NCBI GenBank assembly: GCA_035532475.1
Contig: DATKQY010000029.1
Coordinates: forward strand, 1-27,522
Reading direction: 5' to 3'
DNA: 27,522 nucleotides
Source of the DNA: DATKQY01 sp035532475
Lineage (GTDB): Bacteria; Actinomycetota; Acidimicrobiia; Acidimicrobiales; Bog-793
Made by a program: the position numbers and the translations under genes. Below the pieces are notes generated by a model. That model had not been told where the DNA came from. It worked only from the letters and a program-made list of their open reading frames with translations, and searched no databases. Of this stretch, positions 1 through 9,628 are shown piece by piece (position 1 is the stretch's first letter; each line of letters opens with the position of its first letter).

Positions 1-1
1 C

Positions 2-517
2 GACACGCACCGCCGGTGGGTCGCCCAGTGCACCTGGGCCGAGCTCGCGGCCGCGCCGCTCACCCACCCGGACGGGAGCCGGGAGGCGGTCCCCCGATTC
101 GAGGAGGTGCTGGAGGCGGTCCCGGACTGGCTCTGGCTCGACGTCGAGCTGAAGGCCGGGGCGATCTACGATCCGCGACTCACCGGGGTGGTGCTCGGGT
201 GCATCCGGCGGCGACCGAGGCGGGTGCTCGTCTCCTCCTTCGACCATCTGGTCCTGCGGGAGGTCGCCGAGGCCGAGCCCTCGCTCCCTCGCCTCGCCAT
301 CTGCCACGCCCGACCTGTCGACCTCGTCCGCCTGCTCTCGGCCATCCCGACCTCGATGGTGTGCATCGACCGGCCGTTCCTCACCGCCTCCGATGTCGTC
401 CGCTGGCGGAAGGAGGGCCTCGAGGTGAGCGTCGGCGGCAGCGAGCTCGCCCTGGACCTGGCCGAGGTGCTCACCTGGCCGGTGTCGGGGATCTTCCTCG
501 ACGACCCCCGACGCTGA
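2..517 (+). CDS. Glycerophosphodiester phosphodiesterase family protein, C-terminal part (cut by window start)
   Basis: This reading frame is open from base 2 to a TGA at 515-517, so only about 171 C-terminal residues are visible. The visible part has the order expected for the second half of a GDPD TIM barrel: a loop ending PRFEEVLEAVPD (the 'iPtLeE' region), then LDVELKAG matching the conserved acidic-x-Lys strand of the family, then strands VLVSSFD, LAICHA, MVCIDRP and the final GIFLDDP. The family hydrolyses glycerophosphodiesters to glycerol 3-phosphate and an alcohol. The N-terminal catalytic HRG...EN segment lies outside the window, so activity cannot be judged. It is probably unrelated to the sugar genes that follow; the next gene starts 135 bases downstream with its own ribosome binding site. 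Confidence 0.72.
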   Translation, partial: DTHRRWVAQCTWAELAAAPLTHPDGSREAVPRFEEVLEAVPDWLWLDVELKAGAIYDPRLTGVVLGCIRRRPRRVLVSSFDHLVLREVAEAEPSLPRLAICHARPVDLVRLLSAIPTSMVCIDRPFLTASDVVRWRKEGLEVSVGGSELALDLAEVLTWPVSGIFLDDPRR

Positions 518-652
518 CGGCTCCCGCCTCGCGGCACCTGCGGCGACAAGCCACGCTCGCCGGGGCCAGCCCTCCCCGGGTGCTATACGTCGACAGCGAT
601 CGGGCCGCATCGGGCGGGCGCGGACGAGAGCCGAGAGAGTGAGGAGGCGACC

Positions 653-1681
653 ATGCGAGCGTGCGTCATCCACGGGGCGGGCGACCTGCGGGTCGAAGAG
701 TGGCCGGATCGTCCGCCCGGGTCCGGCGAGGTGACGGTCGAGGTCGAGGTCGGCGGGATCTGCGGATCGGACCTCCACTACTACCGCGACGGCGCCGTCG
801 GCGACTTCCGCGTCGTCCAGCCCCTGGTCCTTGGTCACGAGATCGCCGGCAGGGTGGTCGCGTGCGGCGAGGGCGTCGAGGGGCTCGAGCCCGGCGCCAC
901 GGTGGCGATCCACCCGGCCACGCCCTGCGGTGCATGTCGCGAGTGCACCAGCGGTCACCGCAACGTCTGTCGCCGGGCACGCTATCTCGGCAGCGCGGCA
1001 CTTGTCCCGCACGTGCAGGGCGGCTTTCGCGAGCGGCTCGTCGTCGCCGCCGACCAGCTCCGCCTGCTACCGGAGACGATGGACCTCCGACGGGCGGTCC
1101 TTGCAGAGCCGCTCTCGGTGGCGCTGCACGCCGTGCGACGCGCCGGACCCGTTCTCGGCCGGCGGGTCCTCGTCACCGGCGCCGGACCGATCGGCTGCCT
1201 CGTCGTGGCGGCACTGCGTCACGCCGGAGCCGCTGAAGTCGTCGTCAGTGACCTGCTCGACGAGCCCCTCGCGCTCGCCGCCAGGATGGGCGCCACCTCG
1301 ACGGTACGCGCCGATGCTCCGGAGGACCCGGCCTGGCCGGAGGAGGTCGACACGGCGATCGAGGCATCCGGCGCGCCCGTCGCGTTGCGCACGTGCGTCG
1401 AGCGGGCCCGCCGGACAGGGACAGTGGTGCTGCTCGGCCTCCTCCCCCCCGGGGAGGTCGGGCTCCTCGCCAACCGCGTCGTCACCCACGAGCTGACCTT
1501 GCGCGGCGCCTTCCGCTTCGACGAGGAGTTCGACCACGCGCTCTCGCTGCTCGCAGGCGGGCTCGACGTCTCGGCGCTCGTCACGCACACGTTCCCGCTG
1601 GCGCAAGCGGGTCAGGCCTTCGATCTGGCTGGCGATCGCGCCGTTGCGTCGAAGGTGCTGATCGACCTGGCGGGCGGGTGA
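653..1681 (+). CDS. Zinc-binding medium-chain alcohol dehydrogenase, L-idonate 5-dehydrogenase/polyol dehydrogenase type
   Basis: The 342-residue product is a full-length MDR dehydrogenase. Catalytic zinc ligands are visible as C37 in GGICGSD, H62-E63 in VLGHEIAG and E152 in LAEPLSVALHA. The structural zinc lobe has C92, C95, C98 and C106 (C-x2-C-x2-C-x7-C). The NAD(P)-binding Rossmann motif GAGPIG is at 176-181. The segment HYYRDGAVGDFR resembles L-idonate 5-dehydrogenases, but sorbitol, xylitol and other polyol dehydrogenases share much of it, so the substrate is open. The ATG is preceded by a strong GAGGAGG about six bases upstream. It lies just upstream of a GntR regulator and near the inositol genes, so a role in oxidising a sugar acid or cyclitol-related polyol is plausible but inferred. 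Confidence 0.85.
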   Translation: MRACVIHGAGDLRVEEWPDRPPGSGEVTVEVEVGGICGSDLHYYRDGAVGDFRVVQPLVLGHEIAGRVVACGEGVEGLEPGATVAIHPATPCGACRECTSGHRNVCRRARYLGSAALVPHVQGGFRERLVVAADQLRLLPETMDLRRAVLAEPLSVALHAVRRAGPVLGRRVLVTGAGPIGCLVVAALRHAGAAEVVVSDLLDEPLALAARMGATSTVRADAPEDPAWPEEVDTAIEASGAPVALRTCVERARRTGTVVLLGLLPPGEVGLLANRVVTHELTLRGAFRFDEEFDHALSLLAGGLDVSALVTHTFPLAQAGQAFDLAGDRAVASKVLIDLAGG

Positions 1682-1691
1682 ACGGCCCGGC

Positions 1692-1714
1692 GACAACACG
1701 GCCGAGGCGTTGTC
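1692..1714. promoter_or_regulatory. Inverted repeat GACAAC-N11-GTTGTC after the dehydrogenase gene
   Basis: Arms at 1692-1697 and 1709-1714 are perfectly complementary, and 7 of 8 positions pair if the arms are extended inward. There is no T-run, so it is a weak terminator candidate. The right arm overlaps the putative -35 of the regulator gene promoter, which suits an autoregulatory operator. Function is inferred from position only. Confidence 0.4.
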
Positions 1715-1737
1715 GCGCGCTAGCATGCTCGTATTGT
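1710..1737 (+). promoter_or_regulatory. Candidate promoter of the GntR regulator gene (TTGTCG-N16-TATTGT)
   Basis: TTGTCG (1710-1715) and TATTGT (1732-1737) are separated by 16 bases, each hexamer matching four of six sigma-70 consensus positions. A leader of about 150 bases to the start codon would result. The inverted repeat at 1692-1714 overlaps the -35. Confidence 0.35.
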
Positions 1738-1897
1738 CTCGTCATCAGCACCATTGCCTTCCCGATAGCGGCATGGAGCGCCGGGAGCGTGTGCTGGAAC
1801 CGAGTCGGTGGGAAGCAGATCGTGACGGCCGCGCGCAACGACCTATGAACCACGACCCGGCTGATCGGTGCAGGCCTTCGGCCGAAAAGGATCGGTA

Positions 1898-2644
1898 ATG
1901 GCCACCCTCGACGGGCAGCAGCTCGACCGCGACAGCCCCGTCCCGCTCTGGTTCCAGATCGCCGAGCTGCTCCGCAAGAGCATCGAGTCGGGAGAGGTCG
2001 AGGCGGGCGACCGCCTCGACAACGAGATCGAGCTCTCCGAGAAGCTCGGCGTGAGCCGGCCGACGATGCGCCAGGCGATCCAGGCGCTCGTCCAGAAGGA
2101 CCTGCTCGTCAGGCGCCGCGGTGTCGGCACCGTGGTCGCGAACCGTCGCATCAAGCGACCGGTCGCGCTCACGAGCCTGCACGACGACCTGACGGCGACC
2201 GGCCGCAAACCGTCGACCAAGGTCCTCGCCATGGAGGAAGTTCCCTCGGAGCCCGAGGTCGCCCGGGAGCTCGGCATCGAGCCCGGCGATCCGGTGCTCC
2301 GTCTCCAGCGCCTCCGCCTCGCGGACGGTCTTCCGCTGGCGATCATGGACAACACCGTCCCGGTCAAGGTCCTCTCGAGCGCGCTCCTGGTCGACGATCT
2401 CGAGCGGGCCGGGCTCTATGAGCTGCTCCGAGCCCAAGGCGTCCGCTTCCACTCGGCGCACGAGACGATCGCGGCGCGCACCGCCACCGCCCGTGAGGCC
2501 CGGCTCTTCGAGGCCAGTCGGAACGCCACCGTGCTCACGATGGCGCGCACCGCCTATGACCCCGCGGGCACCGTCATCGAGTTCGGGCAGCACTCGTACC
2601 TCGCGAGCCGGTACTCCTTCGAGATCAACCTCTACCTCAAGTAG
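1898..2644 (+). CDS. GntR-family transcriptional regulator with UTRA effector domain
   Basis: The 248-residue product has an N-terminal winged helix (about 15-82; LSEKLGVSRPTMRQAIQAL is the recognition helix region and RRRGVGTVV the wing) and a UTRA ligand-binding domain (about 95-240) ending in the typical HSYLASRYSFEINL strand. I chose the ATG at 1898 because AAGGA lies about eight bases upstream; an in-frame GTG at 1868 has no ribosome binding site. HutC/UTRA regulators usually repress neighbouring catabolic operons and respond to a sugar or sugar phosphate. The palindrome at 2716-2734, over the -35 of the next gene, is a natural candidate operator. Whether it also controls the iol operons is inferred from shared words in the iolB/iolC spacer. 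Confidence 0.9.
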   Translation: MATLDGQQLDRDSPVPLWFQIAELLRKSIESGEVEAGDRLDNEIELSEKLGVSRPTMRQAIQALVQKDLLVRRRGVGTVVANRRIKRPVALTSLHDDLTATGRKPSTKVLAMEEVPSEPEVARELGIEPGDPVLRLQRLRLADGLPLAIMDNTVPVKVLSSALLVDDLERAGLYELLRAQGVRFHSAHETIAARTATAREARLFEASRNATVLTMARTAYDPAGTVIEFGQHSYLASRYSFEINLYLK

Positions 2645-2715
2645 TCGGAGCCGGTCACGTCCCGATCGGCGGGGTCGGCATCGGCCCCGCCGGTATCGAC
2701 GGGGCGGCCAGAACG

Positions 2716-2734
2716 ACATGACATATTGCCATGT
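2716..2734. promoter_or_regulatory. Candidate GntR-type operator, imperfect palindrome ACATGACATATTGCCATGT
   Basis: Eight-base arms ACATGACA and TGCCATGT pair at seven of eight positions around a TAT centre. The right end overlaps the -35 hexamer at 2734-2739, where a bound repressor would block polymerase. The stretch CATGACATATTG contains two words that recur in the iolB/iolC spacer: CATGACA (inverted, 9779-9785) and GACATATTG (9849-9857). Confidence 0.55.
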
Positions 2735-2762
2735 TGACGTTCCTGGGCTCCGTGCCTAGGAT
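2734..2762 (+). promoter_or_regulatory. Sigma-70-like promoter of the Cgl0158-type aldolase gene
   Basis: TTGACG (2734-2739; five of six consensus) and TAGGAT (2757-2762; four of six) are separated by exactly 17 bases. Transcription would begin near 2769, giving a leader of about 92 bases before the ATG at 2861. Confidence 0.6.
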
Positions 2763-2860
2763 CTCGAAGACGCTCCGGGGAGGTCCGGCAGCTGTGCCCG
2801 GTCGTCGTCAGACGATCGCCAGGGCCACGACGTGACGAGCCACTGAGCGAGAGGTGGCGG

Positions 2861-3781
2861 ATGGTTGAGCTGCGCACCGACAAGCTGAGAGAGCTCCGTC
2901 TGCACGAGCCGGAGGCGATCGCCGAAGCGGCGGTGAAGCGCCGGCGGAGGCCCCTCGTGCAAGCCGACGGCCAGCTGTTCATCGTTGCGGCGGATCATCC
3001 CGCGCGCGGCGCGCTCGCCGTCGGCCCGAAGCCGACCGCCATGGCCGACCGTGACGACCTGCTCGAGCGTCTCTGCGTGGCGCTGTCGCGTCCCGGCGTG
3101 GACGGCGTGCTCGGCACCCCGGACGTCATCGAGGACCTGCTCCTGCTCGGGGTGCTCGAGGAGAAGATCGCGATCGGCTCGATGAACCGGGCCGGTATCC
3201 GAGGTGCCGTCTTCGAGCTGGACGACCGCTTCACCGCGTACGACGTCGCGACGATCGCTGCGATGGGGCTCGACGGCGGGAAGATGCTCTGTCGGATCGC
3301 CCCCGACGACCCGGCCACCGCCCGCACGCTCGAAGCCTGCGGCAGGGCAGTGAGCGGACTCGCCTCCAATCGCCTCATGGCGATGATCGAGCCTTTCTGG
3401 ACCAGCCATGCGCGCCCGGGCGAGGCGAGGAACGAGTACTCGACCGACCTCGTCGTGCGCTCGGTCACGGTCGCCTCCGCGCTCGGTGCCACGAGCGCCT
3501 ACACCTGGCTGAAGCTTCCGGTGGTCGGGGAGATGGAACGCGTGGTCGCAGCAACCACGCTCCCTGTCCTCGTCCTCGGTGGGGACGCGACCAACAACCA
3601 GGACGAGGCGCTGGCGACCTTCGAACGCGCGCTCGGCCTGCCCGGGGTACGGGGCATCGTCGCGGGCCGCATGTTGCTGTACCCGGAGGACGACGACGTC
3701 GCGAGAGCGGTCGACCAGGCTGCAAGCTTTCTTGGGCGGGGCAGCCCGGATCTTGTCTCGTCGAGGCGCCTGGACAAGTAG
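2861..3781 (+). CDS. Cgl0158-family (beta/alpha)8-barrel aldolase, inositol-cluster type
   Basis: The 306-residue product matches the Cgl0158-type barrel proteins found in actinobacterial inositol clusters (named after a Corynebacterium glutamicum protein) and resembles DeoC/LacD class I aldolases. Visible features are IVAADHPARG near 41-50, the strand MIEPFW (175-180), K218 in TWLKLPVV as the likely Schiff-base lysine, and a C-terminal phosphate-site-like strand VLVLGGD followed by GIVAGR. The expected role is retro-aldol cleavage of 2-deoxy-5-keto-D-gluconate 6-phosphate. This would be the same step as the DUF2090 domain fused to IolC at 9940-11883, so the two may be redundant or have different substrates. 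The ATG is preceded by GAGAGGTGG. The promoter at 2734-2762 with the overlapping palindrome suggests repression by the upstream GntR protein. Confidence 0.75.
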   Translation: MVELRTDKLRELRLHEPEAIAEAAVKRRRRPLVQADGQLFIVAADHPARGALAVGPKPTAMADRDDLLERLCVALSRPGVDGVLGTPDVIEDLLLLGVLEEKIAIGSMNRAGIRGAVFELDDRFTAYDVATIAAMGLDGGKMLCRIAPDDPATARTLEACGRAVSGLASNRLMAMIEPFWTSHARPGEARNEYSTDLVVRSVTVASALGATSAYTWLKLPVVGEMERVVAATTLPVLVLGGDATNNQDEALATFERALGLPGVRGIVAGRMLLYPEDDDVARAVDQAASFLGRGSPDLVSSRRLDK

Positions 3782-4568
3782 GCGTACTGCGTTGGCCCGG
3801 AGGATGCAGGGAGACCGGGCAGCCCAGGCAGCAGTCGTCGGGGTGAGCGAGACCTGACGTCAGCCACCGTGCCAGGCCCGACAGCCGGGGACCGCCTGCG
3901 AGGCACGGTTCGACGTCGGTCGAGGGGGACCGTCGGGGGACGTCGCAGGACGGGGCCATCTCGATCCGAGGAGATGCTCGAGCTCTCGACTCAGCGGGCG
4001 TTCGTGCGCGCTGGCGGCGAAGATGTGGTCCCCGAGGGTGTGTCGCTGGCGCAGGGCGCCGTGGCGATGGAGAAGCCGATGAACCAGGCGAGCTCGGCAC
4101 GCACGGCACCGAACGACCCGTTGGTGACGACCGCAAAGGCCCTGTCGGCGTGAACGTCTGGGAGGATGCGCCATAGGGCGCGAGCACGGAGGCGAGCCGG
4201 ATGCCGCGGACCGAAGCGACGACCTGAACGCCGAAACCAGTTGCCTGTCGGCGCGAGGTTGGAAGAAGAACGGGAGGAAGTCCGCCCTCGGCGAAAGCTC
4301 GGGGCACACGTAGCCGAGATCTGCGGCGAGCGCCGGATCTCGGTGATCGGGGCACTTCGGAACATGTACGGGTGCGAGTACCGAACGGGTCGGGCGCCTG
4401 CCGCTGCGGCTTCGGCTCGGAAGAAGGGAGGCAAGCGTGACCGGACGGGCCACTGGCTGCACGGCGAGCTCCTCATGACGGCGAACGTCCTCACGGCGGG
4501 ACGACCTTCCGACGCGCTCCCGACGGCGAGCGGGTGGAATGCCGAGATGCCCGGCGGAAGGTCGGTGC
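3782..4568. other. Gene-poor stretch with decayed minus-strand coding remnants
   Basis: No intact gene is recognised in these 787 bases. On the minus strand, pieces with strong third-position G/C bias occur in different frames. One piece around 4190-4080 reads ALWRILPDVHADRAFAVV, then VTNGSFGAVRAELAWFIGF. After a frame change, a second piece around 4070-3970 reads LGDHIFAASAHERPL, then SRELEHLL. Upstream pieces around 4330-4200 switch frames again. This pattern suggests a decayed gene, but I cannot name the family. Forward frames, including the open stretch 4166-4609, look like shadows with arginine-rich, low-complexity translations. Confidence 0.4.
4502..4564. repeat. Perfect 10-bp inverted repeat (CGACCTTCCG / CGGAAGGTCG) with 43-base spacer
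   Basis: Arms are at 4502-4511 and 4555-4564. The repeat ends five bases beyond the iolG stop codon, at the edge of the gene-poor stretch. It could be a structured 3' end of the iol transcript or the trace of a small mobile element. No target duplication was identified. Confidence 0.4.
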
Positions 4569-5579
4569 CTACGCCGTCTCGTAGAGGGCGGGGCGTTTCG
4601 CGAGGGTGACCTGTGCTCGCTGTCCTTCCTTCAGCGAGCGCACGCAGCTCTCGGCGACCGCTGTGGCGGCGTAGCCGTCGTACGAGCTCGGGCCGGCGAC
4701 GCCGCCGGCGCGCACGGCGTCGACGAAGTGCTGCAGCTCCTCCAGGTACGCCGCCCCGAAACGGAGCCGCCAGTCGACGGGCACCGGCTGCGAGCGCGCC
4801 CCGGCGGTGGTGACGACGTTGGCGGTCGGGATCTCGAGCGAGGCCGTCCCGGTCGAGCCGACGACCTCGCAGCGCACGTCGTAGCCGTACTGGCAGTTCA
4901 CGAAGACCTCCACCTCGACCACCGCACCGGAGGCGGCCTCGAGCAGGACGAGCTGGGGGTCGAGGAGCCCCTCGGCGGCGAGCGGGCTACGCCTGACGGG
5001 CACGACGGTCGCCGCGACAAGCTCCTCGGTGAGGAGCCAGCGCGCCGTGTCGATCTCGTGGATCACCGAGTCGGTGAGCGACATGTCGCTCGTGAACGAC
5101 GGCGGCACGGACTGGTTGCGATGGATGCAATGTGCGAGCAGGACCTCGCCGATGCGCCCACCGTCGATCTCCTGCTTGACGACGAGGTATCCCGCGTCGT
5201 AGCGGCGCATGAAGCCGACCTGGACGAGGCGGGAGCCGTGCGCCGCTTCGGCCTCGACGACCTTCCAGCACTCCTCGGTCGTCGTGGCGAGGGGCTTCTC
5301 GCACAGCACCGGCTTGGCCGCCGCGATGCAGGCGAGCGCGAGGGCGGCGTGGGTGTCGCCGGGCGAGGCGATCAGCACCGCGTCGACGGCTGCGTCGTCG
5401 ACGACCTCCTCGGCGCTCCGCAGCGCCACCGCGCCGACCTCGGCGGCGATCGCTGCCGCCCGGTCGCCGTCGAGGTCGAAGACCGCGTGCACCCTGGCAC
5501 CGGCCACGCGCGTCGCCAGGCGTCGCGCGTGGTCGGCGCCGATGTTGCCGGTGCCGATGACTCCTACGGCCAGCTCCAC
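4569..5579 (-). CDS. iolG: Inositol 2-dehydrogenase (Gfo/Idh/MocA family)
   Basis: The 336-residue product has an N-terminal Rossmann fold (VGVIGTGNIGADHARRL, 5-21), the EKP motif (E94-K95-P96) whose lysine is catalytic, and the MocA-type C-terminal sheet domain. D170, H174 and D177 in DSVIHEID match the Asp/His pair used by IolG for proton transfer. It oxidises myo-inositol to 2-keto-myo-inositol (scyllo-inosose) with NAD. The start is a GTG with AGGAGAAGGGAG just upstream. It is the last gene of the leftward iolB-iolD-iolE-iolG series, 73 bases after the iolE stop. Gfo/Idh/MocA members act on several cyclitols and sugars, but the iol context makes inositol the best substrate guess. Confidence 0.88.
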   Translation of the reverse strand: MELAVGVIGTGNIGADHARRLATRVAGARVHAVFDLDGDRAAAIAAEVGAVALRSAEEVVDDAAVDAVLIASPGDTHAALALACIAAAKPVLCEKPLATTTEECWKVVEAEAAHGSRLVQVGFMRRYDAGYLVVKQEIDGGRIGEVLLAHCIHRNQSVPPSFTSDMSLTDSVIHEIDTARWLLTEELVAATVVPVRRSPLAAEGLLDPQLVLLEAASGAVVEVEVFVNCQYGYDVRCEVVGSTGTASLEIPTANVVTTAGARSQPVPVDWRLRFGAAYLEELQHFVDAVRAGGVAGPSSYDGYAATAVAESCVRSLKEGQRAQVTLAKRPALYETA

Positions 5580-5652
5580 GACGGGCTCCCTTCTCCTGTC
5601 ACGTTCGTTTCCCCGCCAACCCGTGCGGCGGTCGCGCGCGGCGTGTTTACGC

Positions 5653-6594
5653 TCACCGGCGCGCCGTCGGGACCCCGCAGGTTCCGAGATAGTGGCGCGT
5701 CCGGCGGGCGATCGGCAGCGGGACGTCCGGCTCGCACGGGTACAGGTCCTGCTCCACGATGGCGAAGATGTCGGCGTCGAGCCGGCCGAGCGCCGCGACG
5801 AGCGGCCCCATGTCGGGGATGCCCTTCGGCGGCTCGCACATCGCGCCCCGGCGAACGGCCTCGGCGAAGCACAGGTCCTCGGCCCGGACCTGGGCCAGGA
5901 CGGCGACGTCGACCTGCTTTAGGTGGACATAGCCGATGCGGTCGGGGAACTGCTCGATCAGTGCCAGGTTGTCGCCGCCGCAGTAGGAGATGTGCCCGGT
6001 GTCGAGGCAGAGCGACACGGCCGCGGGGTCGGTCTGTTCCAGGAAGCGGCCGACCTCGTCCTCGCTGCCTACGTGGCTGTCGGCGTGGGGATGAAAGACG
6101 AGCGAGACGCCGTAGTCGCCGGCGACGATCTTGCCGACCTCCGACACGCGCCGGACGAGACGGGCGAAGTCGTCGGGCTCGAGCTCGCGCTTGTCGGTGA
6201 ACCGGCCCTCGAGGTCCCGGTAGAGCTCGGGGAGGTAGATGAGGTAATGGGCGTCCATCGCCTGGACGAGGGCGGCGACCTTTCGCGCCTCGGAGAGGTC
6301 GCGCTCCCAGGCGTCCTCCCGGTGGAGCGCGCCGAAGACGCCGCCTCCAGAGACCCGCAGGTTGCGCCGGGCGACCTCGTCGGCGAGCAGCACCGGATCG
6401 GTCGGGAGGTAGCCGTGGGGCCCGAGCTCCAGCCACTCGTAGCCGGCCTCGGCGAGCTCGTCGAGGAAGCGTGGCCACGGCACCTGGTTCGGGGCGTCGG
6501 GGAACCACACCCCCCACGAGTCCGGCGCGCTCCCGAGGCGGATGCGCGAGGCCAGCGCGCGCTGCCCGGTCTCGTCTGTGCCGGTCGTGCTCAT
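5653..6594 (-). CDS. iolE: Sugar phosphate isomerase/epimerase-type TIM barrel, probable inosose dehydratase (IolE-like)
   Basis: The 313-residue product is an AP-endonuclease-2-like TIM barrel. Candidate metal or substrate residues are in VFHPHADSHVG, CLDTGHISY, YVHLKQVD and the C-terminal IVEQDLYP. In the pathway, IolE dehydrates 2-keto-myo-inositol to 3D-(3,5/4)-trihydroxycyclohexane-1,2-dione, the substrate of IolD. The N-terminal motif APDSWGVWFPD is the actinobacterial version and differs from the Bacillus-type sequence I would expect, so an inosose isomerase (IolI/IolH-like) is the alternative. It is the only such barrel in the block, which favours the dehydratase. A GAGGAGG precedes the ATG by about six bases. 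The 257-base gap to iolD upstream may hold an internal promoter. Confidence 0.75.
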   Translation of the reverse strand: MSTTGTDETGQRALASRIRLGSAPDSWGVWFPDAPNQVPWPRFLDELAEAGYEWLELGPHGYLPTDPVLLADEVARRNLRVSGGGVFGALHREDAWERDLSEARKVAALVQAMDAHYLIYLPELYRDLEGRFTDKRELEPDDFARLVRRVSEVGKIVAGDYGVSLVFHPHADSHVGSEDEVGRFLEQTDPAAVSLCLDTGHISYCGGDNLALIEQFPDRIGYVHLKQVDVAVLAQVRAEDLCFAEAVRRGAMCEPPKGIPDMGPLVAALGRLDADIFAIVEQDLYPCEPDVPLPIARRTRHYLGTCGVPTARR

Positions 6595-6625
6595 CGGGTC
6601 CTCCTCGTCGGAACCACCCGGGCCG

Positions 6626-6670
6626 CTCTGGGGCAGGCCGGTCTGGGGCAGGTCAGTCTGCGGTAGGGAA
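6626..6670. repeat. Three imperfect 15-bp tandem direct repeats upstream of iolE
   Basis: Units begin at 6626, 6641 and 6656 and share the core TCTGgGGcAGG; the first two are nearly identical and the third is diverged. They lie 32 bases upstream of the iolE start in the 6595-6851 spacer. The rest of that spacer shows no gene and no clear promoter. The repeats could be protein-binding sites or replication slippage. Confidence 0.4.
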
Positions 6671-6851
6671 GTGGTGGGAGGCTCCTGTCGCCGTCCGCGG
6701 CGCAGGCCAACGGGAGGTGACGACCTTGGCGACCCAGTGCACGATCGTCCTCATCCCGTCCCTTCGCGCCCCGCTCCTGCGCCAGGGCGCCGCCGACCCG
6801 GCCCGTCCCGGCGCCCCGGCCGGTGCGGCACCCGCCGGCGTGCCGCTCGTC

Positions 6852-8725
<1,874 letters not shown>

Positions 8726-8729
<4 letters not shown>

Positions 8730-9628
8730 CGGGAGCGTCCCGCCCGGGCCGTCGTCACCGAACACCTCGGATCGGCCGCCTCGTGCGCCCAGGTGTCGCG
8801 TATCCAGGCATGGGCGGGATCGTCGGTGACGAGCCAGGCGCGCGCGCCGGGCCCGGCCATGACGTTCAGGTAGTAGAGGTCGTAGCCCGGCGCGGCCATG
8901 GACGGACCGTGGTAGCCGTGCGGCACCAGCACCACGTCGCCGTCGCGGACCTCGGCCAGCAGGTCGATCGGTCGCTCCGGTGTGCCGTAGAGGCGCTGGT
9001 AGGCGACGCCGGACCCGGACGGACCGCCAGCGAGCTCGAAGTAGTAGATCTCCTCGAGCTCGGTCTCGCCGGCTCGCTCCTCGTCGTGCTTGTGCGGCGG
9101 GTAGGAGGACCAGTTCCCGGCGGGGGTCACCACCTCGCAGGCGATCAGCCGGTCCGCTTCGAACACCTCGGCCATGCAGTAGTTGACGACCCGGCGCGAG
9201 CAGGCTCGCGCGCCGCGCAGCTCGACCGCGACCTCTTCCTTCGCCTGGTAGCGGACCGGTAGCCGTCGACGTGCTCTCGCGCCCGGGAGGGCGAACCGCC
9301 CGCCGTGCACGCTCGACACCTCGACGCGGGCGTCCCTCGGGACGTAGGCGAAGTCGCTCGGGCCCTCGAAGACGCTCTCCCGCCCCTCGAGCTCCAGCTC
9401 CTCACCGGCGCAGGTGAGCGTGCACGAGCCCGAGAGCGGGAGGACGAGGAGCTCCTCCTCGCCGGTGTCGAAGGCCTGCGACTCGCCCGGTCCGAGGCTG
9501 AGCACCCGCAGCGAGGACCACGACCATCGCGCCTGGTCCTGGGTGAGCTCGAGCGACCAGGGAGGTCGCTCGAGCGAGCCGGCCCGCCGGTGCAGCTCGT
9601 GTGGTGCGCCGGGACCGTCGTCAGGCAC
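8726..9628 (-). CDS. iolB: 5-deoxy-glucuronate isomerase
   Basis: The 300-residue product is an IolB bicupin. The second cupin carries the metal-site motif NWSSYPPHKHDE, followed by EEIYYFEL and the loop HGYHGP, all typical of IolB. It converts 5-deoxy-D-glucuronate to 2-deoxy-5-keto-D-gluconate, the substrate of IolC. The start is a GTG preceded by AGGAGGG at seven bases. It is the first gene of the leftward iol operon, with a sigma-70-like promoter at 9737-9765, and its stop overlaps the iolD start. The C-terminal tail after AHAWIRDTW is short and variable. Confidence 0.92.

Noticed and set aside
1868..1897. GTG at 1868 as the GntR start
   Set aside because: It lacks a ribosome binding site, whereas AAGGA precedes the ATG at 1898 and family N-termini fit that start.
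4166..4609. Forward frame of 147 residues as a small hypothetical gene
   Set aside because: It is rich in arginine, switches composition along its length, overlaps the iolG end and has no recognisable domain; minus-strand pieces show better coding bias.
6626..6670. Short CRISPR-like array
   Set aside because: Units are directly tandem with no unique spacers and only three imperfect copies.
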